Source: Burkholderiaceae bacterium
GTDB taxonomy: Bacteria; Pseudomonadota; Gammaproteobacteria; Burkholderiales; Burkholderiaceae_C
Reading direction: 5' to 3'
Length of the DNA: 64,000 nt
NCBI GenBank assembly: GCA_030123545.1
Contig: CP126124.1
Coordinates: 1,984,001 to 2,048,000, forward strand
Shown: piece after piece, positions 1 through 8,183 of the stretch
Numbering within the stretch: the stretch's first letter is position 1
Layout of the letters: each line of letters opens with the position of its first letter
Translations under genes and position numbers: made by a program
Notes under the pieces: generated by a model
What the model was told of the DNA's origin: nothing
The model's database searches: none
The model's input: the letters and a program-made list of their open reading frames with translations, nothing else

Positions 1-2333
1 TGCTGCTGCGCGTGGCACAAGCGCGCGCGCAGCACGACGCCTGGCTGCACCAACAGCGCATGGCGCGCCTGACCCGCGTGCTGTGCGCCGAATTCGCCGC
101 GCTCAAGCGCGAACGCGGCTGGATCGACATGAACGACGTGGAGCGCGCCGCGCAGTTCATGCTGTCCAACCCGGTGCTCGGCGGCTGGGTGCAGGAGCGG
201 CTCGATGCGCAAATCAAACATCTGCTGGTCGACGAATTCCAGGACACGAATCCGCTGCAGTGGCAGGCGCTCGGCAGTTGGCTCAGCGGCTACGCGGGGG
301 CGGGCGGCCAGGCGCCCAGCGTCTTCATCGTCGGCGACCCGAAGCAGAGCATCTACCGCTTCCGCCGCGCCGAGCCGCAGGTATTTCTGGCGGCGCAGAA
401 GTTCGTGGTGGAGGGCCTGGGCGGCGACCTGCTGAGTTGTGACCACACGCGGCGCAATGCGCCCGAGGTGCTCGCCGTGGTGAACCAGGTGATGGCGGCG
501 GCGCAGCACGCTGGTGACTACCAGGGTTTTCGCGCGCACAGCACCGCATCGACCGAGGTGGGCGCGGTGCTGCGGCTGCCGCAGATCGCGCGACCGGGCA
601 AGGACGAGTCAACGGCGCAGGATGACGATGGCCTGACTTGGCGCGACAGCCTCACCACGCCGCGCGAACTGCCCGAGGAAACGCTGCGCACGCTCGAGTG
701 CCGCCAGGCCGCGCGCTGGCTCGCGCAGCAATTGGCGGGCGGCCTGCAGCCGCGACACGTCATGGTGCTGGCGCGTAAACGCGACCGGCTCGCGGTGATG
801 CAGGAGGAACTGCGCGCACTGCACATCCCGAGCCAGCAGCCCGAGAAAACGGATCTGGGCGAAGCGCCCGAAGTGCGCGACATCGTGGCGCTGCTCGACG
901 CGCTGGTGTCGCCCTCGCACGACCTCTCAACGGCGCAGGCGCTCAAGTCGCCGCTGTTCGGCCTCAGCGATGCCGATCTGGTGCGGATCGCCTTGCTGCA
1001 GCGGCATACCCGCGCCGATGGGGCGGCAGGCGCATCGGGCGGCAGCTGGTTCGAGCTGCTACAACAAACAGAGCTGAAAGCCCCCAACGGACAAGGGCTA
1101 ACGGCCGTTTTGATGCAATGGAAGGGCTGGCTGGCCACGCTGCCGCCGCACGATGCGCTGGACCGCATCTACGCCGACGGCGACGTGCTTGCGCGCTTTT
1201 GCGCCGCCACGCCCGAGGCGCTGCAGGGCAGCGTGCTCGCGAATCTGCGCGCGGTGCTTGTGGCCGCGCTCGATCTGGGCGGCGGCGCCCGCTACGCCAC
1301 GCCGTATGCGCTGGTGCGCGCGCTGAAAGCCGGCGGCGTGAAGGCGCCCGCCATGGCCGACACGAACGCCGTGCGCCTGCTCACCGTGCACGGCGCGAAG
1401 GGGCTGGAGGCGCCGCTGGTGCTGCTGCTCGACACCGACGCGCCCGCGCCTGCCGCAGCGACCATGGGCGTGCTGCTGGACTGGCCGGGCGAGGCCCCGG
1501 CGCCGCGCAGCTTCATGTTCCTCGCAAGCGAAACCAGCCCGCCGCCGAGCGCCGTCGCTGCGCTGCAGATCGAGGGCGCCGCCCGCGCGCGCGAAGAACT
1601 GAACGGCCTGTACGTGGCGATGACGCGCGCAAGAGCGCAGCTCTTGCTGTCGTCGCTGGAGCCTGGACGCGCGAACGTCGGCAGCTGGTGGCAGCGGTTG
1701 CAGGCGCTGGCCACTCCTGTGGACGAGCCCGCCGGCGCGCTGCCGGCTGCCCCCGATGTGCTGGATGCACCGGGTGCACCGCCATTTTTGTTGCCAATCC
1801 TGCCGCAAGCCCTTGTGGGTCGTGCACAGTCAGCTATCAAAACAGAAGCAGATGGCGCTGGCACCCGAACGTCTTCACTCGAATCACTGATCGGCCAGGC
1901 GATGCACCGCCTGCTCGAATGGGCGCCGCTCGGCGCCAAGGACTTCAGCAGCACGCAGATTCAGTCGGTCGCGCGCGAATTCGCGCTGGACGGGCCGCAA
2001 GCGCAGCAGGCCGCGCAGATGGCGCAGCGCATCCTGCGCGGCGAAGGCGGCTGGGCCTGGGACCCCGAGCTCGTCGCGTGGCACGGCAACGAAGTGGCGC
2101 TGTCCTGGCAGGGGAAAAGCCTGCGCCTGGACCGGCTGGTGCGCCGCAAGGACGTGCCCGAATGGTGGGTGCTCGACTACAAGTCGGCGGCCCAGCCGCA
2201 GGGCCAGGCCGAGCCGATGGCGCAGTTGCAAACCTATCGCGCCGCGGTGCAAGCGCAGTATCCCGCGGACCGGGTGCGAGCCGCGTTCCTGAATGCGCAA
2301 GGCGGGCTGCACGAGGTCGTTGGCGATGCGTGA
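1..2333 (+). CDS. UvrD-family helicase / PD-(D/E)XK nuclease, AddA/RecB-like (5' truncated by window)
   Basis: ATP-dependent helicase-nuclease subunit for double-strand-break end processing. The reading frame is open from base 3, so the N-terminal part (including Walker A) lies outside the window. Visible, counting from the GTG at 12: helicase motif II DEFQDTN near residue 74, VGDPKQSIYRFR near 106, HGAKGLE (motif V region), LYVAMTRAR (motif VI), and a C-terminal PD-(D/E)XK nuclease region with LDRLVRR and WWVLDYKSA. The last 130 residues therefore carry the nuclease, as in AddA and RecB. AddA versus RecB cannot be settled without the neighbouring subunit gene, which would lie upstream. Confidence 0.88.
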   Translation, partial: LLRVAQARAQHDAWLHQQRMARLTRVLCAEFAALKRERGWIDMNDVERAAQFMLSNPVLGGWVQERLDAQIKHLLVDEFQDTNPLQWQALGSWLSGYAGAGGQAPSVFIVGDPKQSIYRFRRAEPQVFLAAQKFVVEGLGGDLLSCDHTRRNAPEVLAVVNQVMAAAQHAGDYQGFRAHSTASTEVGAVLRLPQIARPGKDESTAQDDDGLTWRDSLTTPRELPEETLRTLECRQAARWLAQQLAGGLQPRHVMVLARKRDRLAVMQEELRALHIPSQQPEKTDLGEAPEVRDIVALLDALVSPSHDLSTAQALKSPLFGLSDADLVRIALLQRHTRADGAAGASGGSWFELLQQTELKAPNGQGLTAVLMQWKGWLATLPPHDALDRIYADGDVLARFCAATPEALQGSVLANLRAVLVAALDLGGGARYATPYALVRALKAGGVKAPAMADTNAVRLLTVHGAKGLEAPLVLLLDTDAPAPAAATMGVLLDWPGEAPAPRSFMFLASETSPPPSAVAALQIEGAARAREELNGLYVAMTRARAQLLLSSLEPGRANVGSWWQRLQALATPVDEPAGALPAAPDVLDAPGAPPFLLPILPQALVGRAQSAIKTEADGAGTRTSSLESLIGQAMHRLLEWAPLGAKDFSSTQIQSVAREFALDGPQAQQAAQMAQRILRGEGGWAWDPELVAWHGNEVALSWQGKSLRLDRLVRRKDVPEWWVLDYKSAAQPQGQAEPMAQLQTYRAAVQAQYPADRVRAAFLNAQGGLHEVVGDA

Positions 2334-2380
2334 GGCGGCGCGCCCGAGGGCTGTTCTCACGCGGCTGCGCGACCGCGAGC

Positions 2381-2437
2381 GAGCAGTTCTCGATCACGGC
2401 GCCGGTCGAACCGTCGGCCTCTTGGCGGAACAGCGTG
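2381..2437 (-). pseudogene. remnant of an mliC 3' end
   Basis: Fifty-seven bases match the 3' coding end of the intact mliC gene (bases 3706-3762) at 51 of 57 positions, in the same orientation. The encoded pieces are NTLFRQEADGSTGAVIENCS here and GTLFRHEADGSTGAVVENCS in the intact gene. Most differences are synonymous, so this looks like a diverged homologue under past selection rather than a fresh duplication. No start or stop codon remains. It lies just after the helicase gene and before parDE. Confidence 0.7.
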
Positions 2438-2483
2438 TTGGCTGGTCACCCGTGATCATCTATGAGTGGACCGGGGCACATCA

Positions 2484-2512
2484 TTGCCAAATTTTGTCAA
2501 ACATTCTATGCT
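2484..2512 (+). promoter_or_regulatory. sigma70-type promoter of parDE
   Basis: TTGCCA (2484-2489), a 17-bp spacer and TATGCT (2507-2512). Predicted transcription start is about 7 bases past the -10 box, which falls on the parD ATG at 2519. No Shine-Dalgarno sequence is visible before that ATG, so the message may be leaderless. Confidence 0.5.
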
Positions 2513-2518
2513 CGCGCC

Positions 2519-2770
2519 ATGAGCACGATGAACATTTCACTCCCCGATACCCTAAAGTCCTTCGTGGACCAACAGGTTAGCGAACGCGGCTACGGCACGA
2601 GCAGCGAGTACGTGCGCGAGTTGATCCGCAAGGATCAGGACCGGCTGCATCTGCGCGGTCTGCTGCTGGACGGTGCAGGCGCCAAGCCCGCCGCACCCGT
2701 GACTCAGGCCTACTTCAATGGTCTGCGCGACCGGGTGCGCAAGGCCGGCCATGCCCGCACCAGGGCGTGA
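2519..2770 (+). CDS. parD: ParD-like ribbon-helix-helix antitoxin
   Basis: Antitoxin of a type II toxin-antitoxin pair; expected to bind the ParE toxin and the operon promoter. The 83-residue product begins MSTMNISLPDTLKSFVDQQV, a CopG/ParD ribbon-helix-helix N-terminus, followed by GYGTSSEYVRELIRKDQDR, typical of ParD. The C-terminal half (ending RKAGHARTRA) should be the toxin-binding tail. An upstream in-frame ATG at 2462 would add 19 non-conserved residues and precede the promoter, so I chose 2519. The stop overlaps the parE start (GTGA). Confidence 0.85.
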   Translation: MSTMNISLPDTLKSFVDQQVSERGYGTSSEYVRELIRKDQDRLHLRGLLLDGAGAKPAAPVTQAYFNGLRDRVRKAGHARTRA

Positions 2771-3096
2771 ACGTAAAGCCGGTCATTCCGCGCGAGCGGG
2801 CCATCCGGGACATCGACGAGGCCGTTGCGTATTACCTTGACGAGGGCGCCGAGCAGGCCGCGCTCGGCTTCGTGAATGCGCTGGAACGGGCCTTCGACCA
2901 TATCGGCCGCCATCCTGCCACCGGCTCGCCGCGCTACGCGCACGAACTCGATCTGCCCGGCCTGCGCTGCTGGCCGCTCACCCGCTATCCCCATCTCATC
3001 TTCTACGTCGAGCACTCGGACCATGTCGATGTCTGGCGCGTACTGCATGGCCGGCGCGACATTCCGGCGTGGATGCGTGGGGCGGATAGCCCATGA
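2767..3096 (+). CDS. parE: ParE/RelE-superfamily toxin
   Basis: Toxin partner of ParD; family members inhibit DNA gyrase (ParE) or cleave mRNA (RelE). The 109-residue product shows the fold's usual pattern: an N-terminal helix pair with DIDEAVAYYLDEG, a GRHPATGSPRYAHELDLPGLRCWPL strand region (cited in part: GSPRYAHELDLPGLR) and a C-terminal RVLHGRRDIPAW signature common in ParE proteins. The GTG start overlaps the antitoxin stop by 4 bases, implying translational coupling. ParE is favoured over RelE because of the ParD-type partner. Confidence 0.85.
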   Translation: MNVKPVIPRERAIRDIDEAVAYYLDEGAEQAALGFVNALERAFDHIGRHPATGSPRYAHELDLPGLRCWPLTRYPHLIFYVEHSDHVDVWRVLHGRRDIPAWMRGADSP

Positions 3097-3188
3097 TTGC
3101 CTCTTCTGCGAGCGGATTGCTGGTGCGGTATTGGTAGAGGCAGCGGCTTGACTGCTCGGCGCCAAGCCGACTGCAGTTGGCGGATTCT

Positions 3189-3470
3189 TCAAATACTCCC
3201 CCGCTTCAGCGCCAGCGCATCGCGCAGCAGGCCGTTCACGCGCGTTTGCCAACCCGGTCCGCTGCTCTTGAGCGCGTCCATGACCTCGGCGTCCACGCGC
3301 ATGGTCAGCGCAACCTTAGGGCGCGCCAGCCGCGGGCGTCCGCGCATCGGGCGCATGCGGGCCAGTTGCCGGTCGGTCAGTGGCAGGTTGTCTGGATCGC
3401 CCGACGCTGCAGCCGTGATGGCGGCATCTTCATTTCGCGTCGGCGAGATGAGCTTTGGGCGCTTGGTCAT
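3189..3470 (-). CDS. BrnA-like antitoxin, no BrnT toxin gene adjacent
   Basis: The C-terminal half contains RPKVALTMRVDAEVMDALKS followed by GPGWQTRVNGLLRDAL, the ribbon-helix-helix pattern of the BrnA antitoxin family. In brnTA operons the toxin gene lies directly upstream, but the 177 bases upstream of this gene (3495-3671) contain no recognisable BrnT. It is thus an orphan antitoxin or a plain repressor. The ATG at 3470 is taken as start; a GTG at 3494 would add eight residues. Neither has a convincing ribosome binding site. It is transcribed toward parE, convergent with it. Confidence 0.65.
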   Translation of the reverse strand: MTKRPKLISPTRNEDAAITAAASGDPDNLPLTDRQLARMRPMRGRPRLARPKVALTMRVDAEVMDALKSSGPGWQTRVNGLLRDALALKRGSI

Positions 3471-3494
3471 AGGCAGATCGAACGTGGTATTCAC

Positions 3495-3506
3495 CGATAT
3501 TTATCG
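3495..3506. promoter_or_regulatory. CGATA-TT-TATCG palindrome upstream of the brnA-like gene
   Basis: A perfect 5-bp dyad with a 2-bp centre, in an unusually AT-rich patch (3495-3600) immediately upstream of the ribbon-helix-helix protein gene. Such proteins usually autoregulate through short palindromes, so this is a plausible operator. The rest of 3507-3671 shows nothing else. Confidence 0.35.
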
Positions 3507-3671
3507 TATGTGCATTTATTGGTTCACTGCGCGCCGGCTTGCGCGCTTGGTTTTCCGCAAAAAAATACGAGATGAATCGCCATCAAGTCCTTATCAGACC
3601 TGCACATACAGCTATGTTTCTGATAGCAACCCAGACGCGCCGCCGCCCGACGGTGCTCGCACCGAGGCGCT

Positions 3672-4061
3672 TCAGCGTTGCGGGTGCGTCGGCGTAGCCG
3701 CCAGCGAACAGTTCTCGACCACCGCGCCGGTCGAGCCGTCGGCCTCGTGGCGAAACAGCGTGCCGGGCGCGCCGATATTGCTGCCGCGGCTCCACCATTC
3801 GAGCCCGGCGCCGGCATAGCGCGCGCCGTCGGCCGAGATCGCGTGATGCATCAGCACGACCCGACCCGCATAGCGCACGGTGAGCGCGTCGTCGCTGCGG
3901 CGGTAGCGGGCCTCGACCGTTTCGCCGCTCGTGCAGCGGTACACCCAGGCGTCGCCGGCAGGTTGCTCGGCATTCGCCGCGGTCGGCGGCGCGGGTGCGG
4001 TGCAGCCGGCCAACGCGGCTGCGACGGCGGCGATCGCGACGGCGACGGGCCTGTGCGTCAC
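3672..4061 (-). CDS. mliC: MliC-family C-type lysozyme inhibitor lipoprotein
   Basis: Periplasmic lipoprotein expected to block C-type lysozyme. The 129-residue product has a short hydrophobic signal with lipobox LAGC (Cys20) and then the MliC pattern: VYRCTSGETVEARY, LMHHAISADGARYAG, LEWWSRGSNIGAPGTLFR and a closing VENC that should pair with the earlier Cys. Length and layout are typical for the family. It is 7 bases downstream of the beta-propeller gene's stop on the same strand, so co-transcription is possible. A diverged 3' fragment of a second copy lies at 2381-2437. Confidence 0.85.
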   Translation of the reverse strand: MTHRPVAVAIAAVAAALAGCTAPAPPTAANAEQPAGDAWVYRCTSGETVEARYRRSDDALTVRYAGRVVLMHHAISADGARYAGAGLEWWSRGSNIGAPGTLFRHEADGSTGAVVENCSLAATPTHPQR

Positions 4062-4068
4062 GCCTTCG

Positions 4069-5280
4069 CTACCGCATGTTGCCGGTATGCCCGAGCGAAT
4101 AGCGGCCGGGCTGCGGCCACACGGTCAGGCCGTGCGGTTCCATGCCGACGGGGATCTGGCGCATCGCGCCGGTCTCGGTATTGATGGCGTACACGACGTC
4201 GTCGAAGCGGCCCGACAGCCACAGCGTCTTGCCGTCCACGCTGACGTTGCCCATGTCAGGGCTGCCGCCGCCGGGGATCGGCCAGTTGGCGACGACCTTG
4301 CGCGTCGCAAAGTCGATCACCGACACGCTGCCCTTGCCGTGGCGCGGGCCGTGGATCTTGTTCGAGCCGCGGTTCGCGACGTACAGCTTCGTGCCGTCGC
4401 GGCTCGGGTACAGCCCGTGGGTGCCGATGCCGGTCTTGATGAAGCCGACCTTGGTGAAGCTCTTGCCGTCGATCACGAACACGCCGTCGGCCATCATGTC
4501 GGCGACGTAGAACACCGAGCCGTCGGGCGCGATGCGGATGTCCTGCGGCATGCCTTTCTTGTCGAGGTCGAGGTAGCCGAGCACCTTGCGATTCACCATG
4601 TCGATCTTTGCAAGCCGCCCGCCGAATTCGCAGGTGAAGATCGCATAGCGGCCGTCGATAGCGAAGTCCGCATGGTTGATGCCCTTGCAGCCCGGCACCT
4701 GCAGGCTCGATTTGAGCGCCATCGTGTGCGGGTCGCGGAAGTCGAGCCGCGCGTGCGCCTCGGCGACGACGATCGCCTCCTTGCCGTCGGGCGTGAAGTA
4801 CATGTTGTACGGGTCGTCGACCTTGACTGCCGGGCCGGGTTTTCCGGTCTTCGGGTCGATCGGCGTGAGACTCCCGTCGGTGCGGCCTTCGGCGTTGTTC
4901 GTGACCCACAGCGTCTTCAGGTCCCATGACGGCACGATGTGCTGCGGGCTGCGGCCGACCGGGAATTTGTCGACCACCTTCATGGTCGCCGGGTCGATCA
5001 CGTAGACGTTGTCCGAGCGCAGATTCGGCACGTACACGCGGGTGAGGTCACCAGCCACCGCCGGGCTCAGATGGCCGGCGCCGGCCTCGCTGTACAGGTT
5101 GTGCGGGTCGACCACCGGCGGCATGCCGGGGACGGTGACGACGGCCGGTGCCGTGCCAGGCGCGGGCGGTGCCGCCGATGCGAGCGGCGCGATACCCAGA
5201 GCCAAGAGGAGGGCGGCGACGAGAGCGCTGGCCACGGCGACGGGGCGCGCGGCGCGACGAGGATCGAGAGACATGGTCAA
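4069..5280 (-). CDS. secreted YncE/YVTN-type beta-propeller protein
   Basis: 403 residues with an N-terminal signal peptide (ARPVAVASALVAALLLALG then ending near ASAAPPAP). The mature part is a repeated seven-bladed-propeller pattern: YVPNLRSDNVYVIDPATMKV, TLWVTNNAEGRTDGSLTPID, VFYVADMMADGVFVIDGKSF, KLYVANRGSNKIHG, SVSVIDFATRKVVANWPI and LWLSGRFDDVVYAINTETG. This is the YncE family; members are periplasmic and of mostly unknown role, some binding DNA or metals. No catalytic motif is visible. It follows the creatininase-family gene by 57 bases on the same strand. ATG at 5280 or 5274 are both possible starts. Confidence 0.75.
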   Translation of the reverse strand: MTMSLDPRRAARPVAVASALVAALLLALGIAPLASAAPPAPGTAPAVVTVPGMPPVVDPHNLYSEAGAGHLSPAVAGDLTRVYVPNLRSDNVYVIDPATMKVVDKFPVGRSPQHIVPSWDLKTLWVTNNAEGRTDGSLTPIDPKTGKPGPAVKVDDPYNMYFTPDGKEAIVVAEAHARLDFRDPHTMALKSSLQVPGCKGINHADFAIDGRYAIFTCEFGGRLAKIDMVNRKVLGYLDLDKKGMPQDIRIAPDGSVFYVADMMADGVFVIDGKSFTKVGFIKTGIGTHGLYPSRDGTKLYVANRGSNKIHGPRHGKGSVSVIDFATRKVVANWPIPGGGSPDMGNVSVDGKTLWLSGRFDDVVYAINTETGAMRQIPVGMEPHGLTVWPQPGRYSLGHTGNMR

Positions 5281-5337
5281 TTCCAGGAAGGTCAGAAGAA
5301 TGGAAAGGGAAAGGGGGCAGTTGGACTGTGCTGCCGT

Positions 5338-6156
5338 CTAGTGGCGACCCGCAGTGTCCCGGCGAATCGCGGCCACGGTCTTCGTCACGATCGCATCGAC
5401 GCCGAGCTGGCCGAGCGCGGCAGTCGCGCGGCGCGGGTCGCCGCCGTACACGCCGTCGGCCGGACCGGGCGCCGGTGCGCTCTTGAGCGCCTGCTCGCGC
5501 ACCATCTGCGGCGCGACGGCCAGTTCGAGCGCGGTGTCGGCGAGCGCCGCATGCGTGCCGATCTCGTTGTCCCGATAGCCGTGCCGGCGCAGGATCGCGT
5601 CAAAACCAGTCGAGCTCGCCTCGTAATATTCGGGCGGCACCCAGGCGCGCGCCGCGCCGCCGGCCCACGATTTGTTCAGCCGCGCCACGACGCGCCGCAG
5701 GTCGGCCTGGTAACCGCCGTGGTCGCCGAGGAACACGATGTTGCGAAAGCCATGCACCTTGAAGCTGTTCGCGGCGGATTCGAGCGTCTTCTCGAACACA
5801 TCTGGGGGCACCGTGATCGTGCCGGGGAAGCGCATGTGCGAGGTCGGCGGTGCATAGCTGCCTTCGGGCACGTAGGCGATGACCGGCGCGACCAGGGCGT
5901 TGCCGAGCGCCTCGGCGATGCGCTGCGACAGCACCTTCACCCGCGCGTTGTGCTTGCCCAGTGCGAGGTACGGGCCGCTCTGTTCGGTGCCGCCGATCGG
6001 AATGATCACGGTGGTCTTGCCGGCCTGGATCTCGGAGCGCAGCTCGGTCCAGGTCAGGTCCTGTAGCACGACCGAATGCGCAGCCTGCGCATGCGCCAGC
6101 GCAACTGCGACGGCCAGCGCGAGCGGCACGAGCGCACGACGGACAAGACTCTGCAT
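5338..6156 (-). CDS. exported creatininase-family amidohydrolase
   Basis: Creatininase-fold metal hydrolase (family includes creatininase and MftE). The start at 6156 gives a Sec signal peptide (RRALVPLALAVAVALAHAQA); an upstream ATG at 6231 would bury it. Conserved parts: IIPIGGTEQSGPYLALGKHN (metal-binding E and H), APPTSHMRFPGTITV and VFLGDHGGYQADL, followed by EIGTHAALADTALELA. Creatininases are usually cytoplasmic, so the signal peptide is notable. Paired with the downstream secreted propeller protein, it may act in the periplasm; substrate unknown. Confidence 0.78.
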   Translation of the reverse strand: MQSLVRRALVPLALAVAVALAHAQAAHSVVLQDLTWTELRSEIQAGKTTVIIPIGGTEQSGPYLALGKHNARVKVLSQRIAEALGNALVAPVIAYVPEGSYAPPTSHMRFPGTITVPPDVFEKTLESAANSFKVHGFRNIVFLGDHGGYQADLRRVVARLNKSWAGGAARAWVPPEYYEASSTGFDAILRRHGYRDNEIGTHAALADTALELAVAPQMVREQALKSAPAPGPADGVYGGDPRRATAALGQLGVDAIVTKTVAAIRRDTAGRH

Positions 6157-6302
6157 GAAGGCGCGATGAAGGGGTGCGCAACAGCGCGAGGCGGATCGTT
6201 CCGAGAAAGCAGCGCGCCCGAAAGACAGCACGGCGGGCAGCGCCGAGCGCGACTATAGCGCAGCGCCCGGCGCGGGTCGCCGTGCCCATTCCGCCACTCC
6301 GG

Positions 6303-8183
6303 TTACTGCGCGGACCGCGGCTCGTCGGCGGACTGGTCGAGTTGCTGTCGCACCAGTTCGATCACGCGGCGCTGGCTGACGCCGTCCGCCAGCGTGTGAT
6401 CGGTGCCTTCGACCACGGCAAAGCGGAACTGTGGAACACCACGCATGGCGCTGCCGTTTCTGCCGAGATGGAGTTCCATGTAGTTGCGCGCCGGATCTCC
6501 CGCGGCGACGATCACCAGCGTCCGGGTTCCGCGCGCTGCGAGCCGTTTCATCTGCGCCATCACGTCGTGTTCGTCCGGCGTCTGGTGCAGCAGGCGTTGC
6601 GTGGCGCGCCGAACCCTCGCGCCGATCACCCCGAGAAACTGGCCCGCGATCCCGCGCAGGTCCACCTTGCCGCGCAGCAGCTTGCGATAGGTTTCAATAT
6701 TCAGCAGCGCGCGATAGTAGAAATAAGTGGATGCATGCTTGTGGGACACCTGGATCGACGCGGACCCGGAGCTACCTGCTACGACAAGCCTGCGCTCGAG
6801 TCGCAGCGTATTGAGCAGCACCTGGACGTTGACACGCGGGTCGATCAGCGCGGTCTGGAATGCAAGGTACGCGCCGGTGCAGATGCCGAGCAGCACGATC
6901 CGGGTGCAGCCACGGTGCATCAGGCCGTCGATCGCCGCGTCGATGTCGCCGGCGCAGTCCTGCTCGTACAGCGTGGTGTTGCCGGCGTTTGGGTGCGCAC
7001 CGCTATCGCCGTATCCGGTGACGTCGAAGCGCAGCGCGCGGTATCCGGCAGCCGCGAGGGAGCGGGCCAGGTTCACGTAAATCCGACCCGGGCCGATCCG
7101 GTAATGGCCGCCGACGTTCAGCATCAACACGCCGGTCCGCGCCGCAGGCAGGTGCGCGGCAGCCGCGACCGGCTCAGCGAGGATGCCGAACAGCGCACTG
7201 CCCCGGCCGAACGCAAGCGGCGTCTCGCGCACCGCATCGCACACCATGGTTACGTCGGGGTTTCGGCGCGCGCTCACCGGATCAGACGCGGTCTCCGGTG
7301 CAACCGGCAACGCGCGCAACCAGTCGGTGATCAGGTCGAGGGTCGAGAGCTCGACCCGCCCCTTGTGGGGCTCGTCCATCATGTCGGCATAGCCGGGCCA
7401 GGTCTCGACCTGCACCTGCGCGCCGAGCTCGCGGTACTTCGCAGCCAGCGCCGCCTCGCTGCCGGGCAGGTCGTCGCGGCCGATGATCAGCACCCGCGCT
7501 GCCGGGCGAACCGTGGCCCGCTTGCAATCGAGCGCGCCCAGGCTTGCAAGGGTCTCCGCGGTGTACAGGTGGCCATAGGCTTCCAGATCTGCATCGTCGC
7601 CTGCGGGAGCATTCCGGCCGGCGCTTGCGGCACGCAGCTCGCGCACGAAGGCCCGGCCGGTGACGCACGGTGCCCACAGCACCAGACTGTCGACACCGCC
7701 GAGCCGGTCCGCGGCATGCGCTGCCAGCGTTGCGCCGATCCGAACGCCGAACAGCCCGATATGCGAAACGCCGGAGTGCTTCTTCAACTGCTCGATCGCG
7801 TCCAGCGTGTTGTCGAGCCAGGCGTTGACACGGCCCGGGTCGCTGTCGCTGCCGGCTGAATCGCCGGTGCCGTGGTAGTCGAAACGGAATACGTCGAATC
7901 CCGCTGCCGCCAGTTTCTGCGCAAGGTGCACGAACGCGGTGTACGAGCAACTGGCTTCGTACCCCAGCGGACGGCACAGCACGATGCCGATGCCGCGCCG
8001 CGGGGCGCCGGCCGGATGGAACCATCCGAAGCACCGGGCCTCGGGCGCGCCAAACACGACAGCGGTAGCGGTCGCTACCGCGGGGCCATGGCGGCTGTTC
8101 GACCTGTCGGACGCCAGGGGCGAGCGCTGATGCTGGCGGGCGCGACCGACAGGGGCTGCGATCGATGCCGCCGGAGCATTCAC
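6303..8183 (-). CDS. two-domain alpha/beta hydrolase, fusion of exosortase-associated hydrolase 2-like and 1-like domains
   Basis: About 626 residues with two complete alpha/beta hydrolase domains. The N-terminal one (about 45-310) has IVLCRPLGYEASCSY, FRFDYHGTGDSAG and GLFGVRIGATLA, where the nucleophile elbow carries Arg instead of Ser. The C-terminal one (about 345-626) has LRFDVTGYGDSG, LLGICTGAYLA (Cys at the elbow) and TYFYYRALLNIETYRKLLRG. These match my recollection of exosortase A-associated hydrolases 2 and 1, normally separate proteins. The GTG start at 8183 overlaps the carrier-protein stop (GTGA), so the genes are coupled. A longer frame reaching 8525 overlaps the carrier-protein gene and is rejected. 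Likely releases or transfers an acyl or aminoacyl group; the reaction is inferred. Confidence 0.75.
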   Translation of the reverse strand: MNAPAASIAAPVGRARQHQRSPLASDRSNSRHGPAVATATAVVFGAPEARCFGWFHPAGAPRRGIGIVLCRPLGYEASCSYTAFVHLAQKLAAAGFDVFRFDYHGTGDSAGSDSDPGRVNAWLDNTLDAIEQLKKHSGVSHIGLFGVRIGATLAAHAADRLGGVDSLVLWAPCVTGRAFVRELRAASAGRNAPAGDDADLEAYGHLYTAETLASLGALDCKRATVRPAARVLIIGRDDLPGSEAALAAKYRELGAQVQVETWPGYADMMDEPHKGRVELSTLDLITDWLRALPVAPETASDPVSARRNPDVTMVCDAVRETPLAFGRGSALFGILAEPVAAAAHLPAARTGVLMLNVGGHYRIGPGRIYVNLARSLAAAGYRALRFDVTGYGDSGAHPNAGNTTLYEQDCAGDIDAAIDGLMHRGCTRIVLLGICTGAYLAFQTALIDPRVNVQVLLNTLRLERRLVVAGSSGSASIQVSHKHASTYFYYRALLNIETYRKLLRGKVDLRGIAGQFLGVIGARVRRATQRLLHQTPDEHDVMAQMKRLAARGTRTLVIVAAGDPARNYMELHLGRNGSAMRGVPQFRFAVVEGTDHTLADGVSQRRVIELVRQQLDQSADEPRSAQ

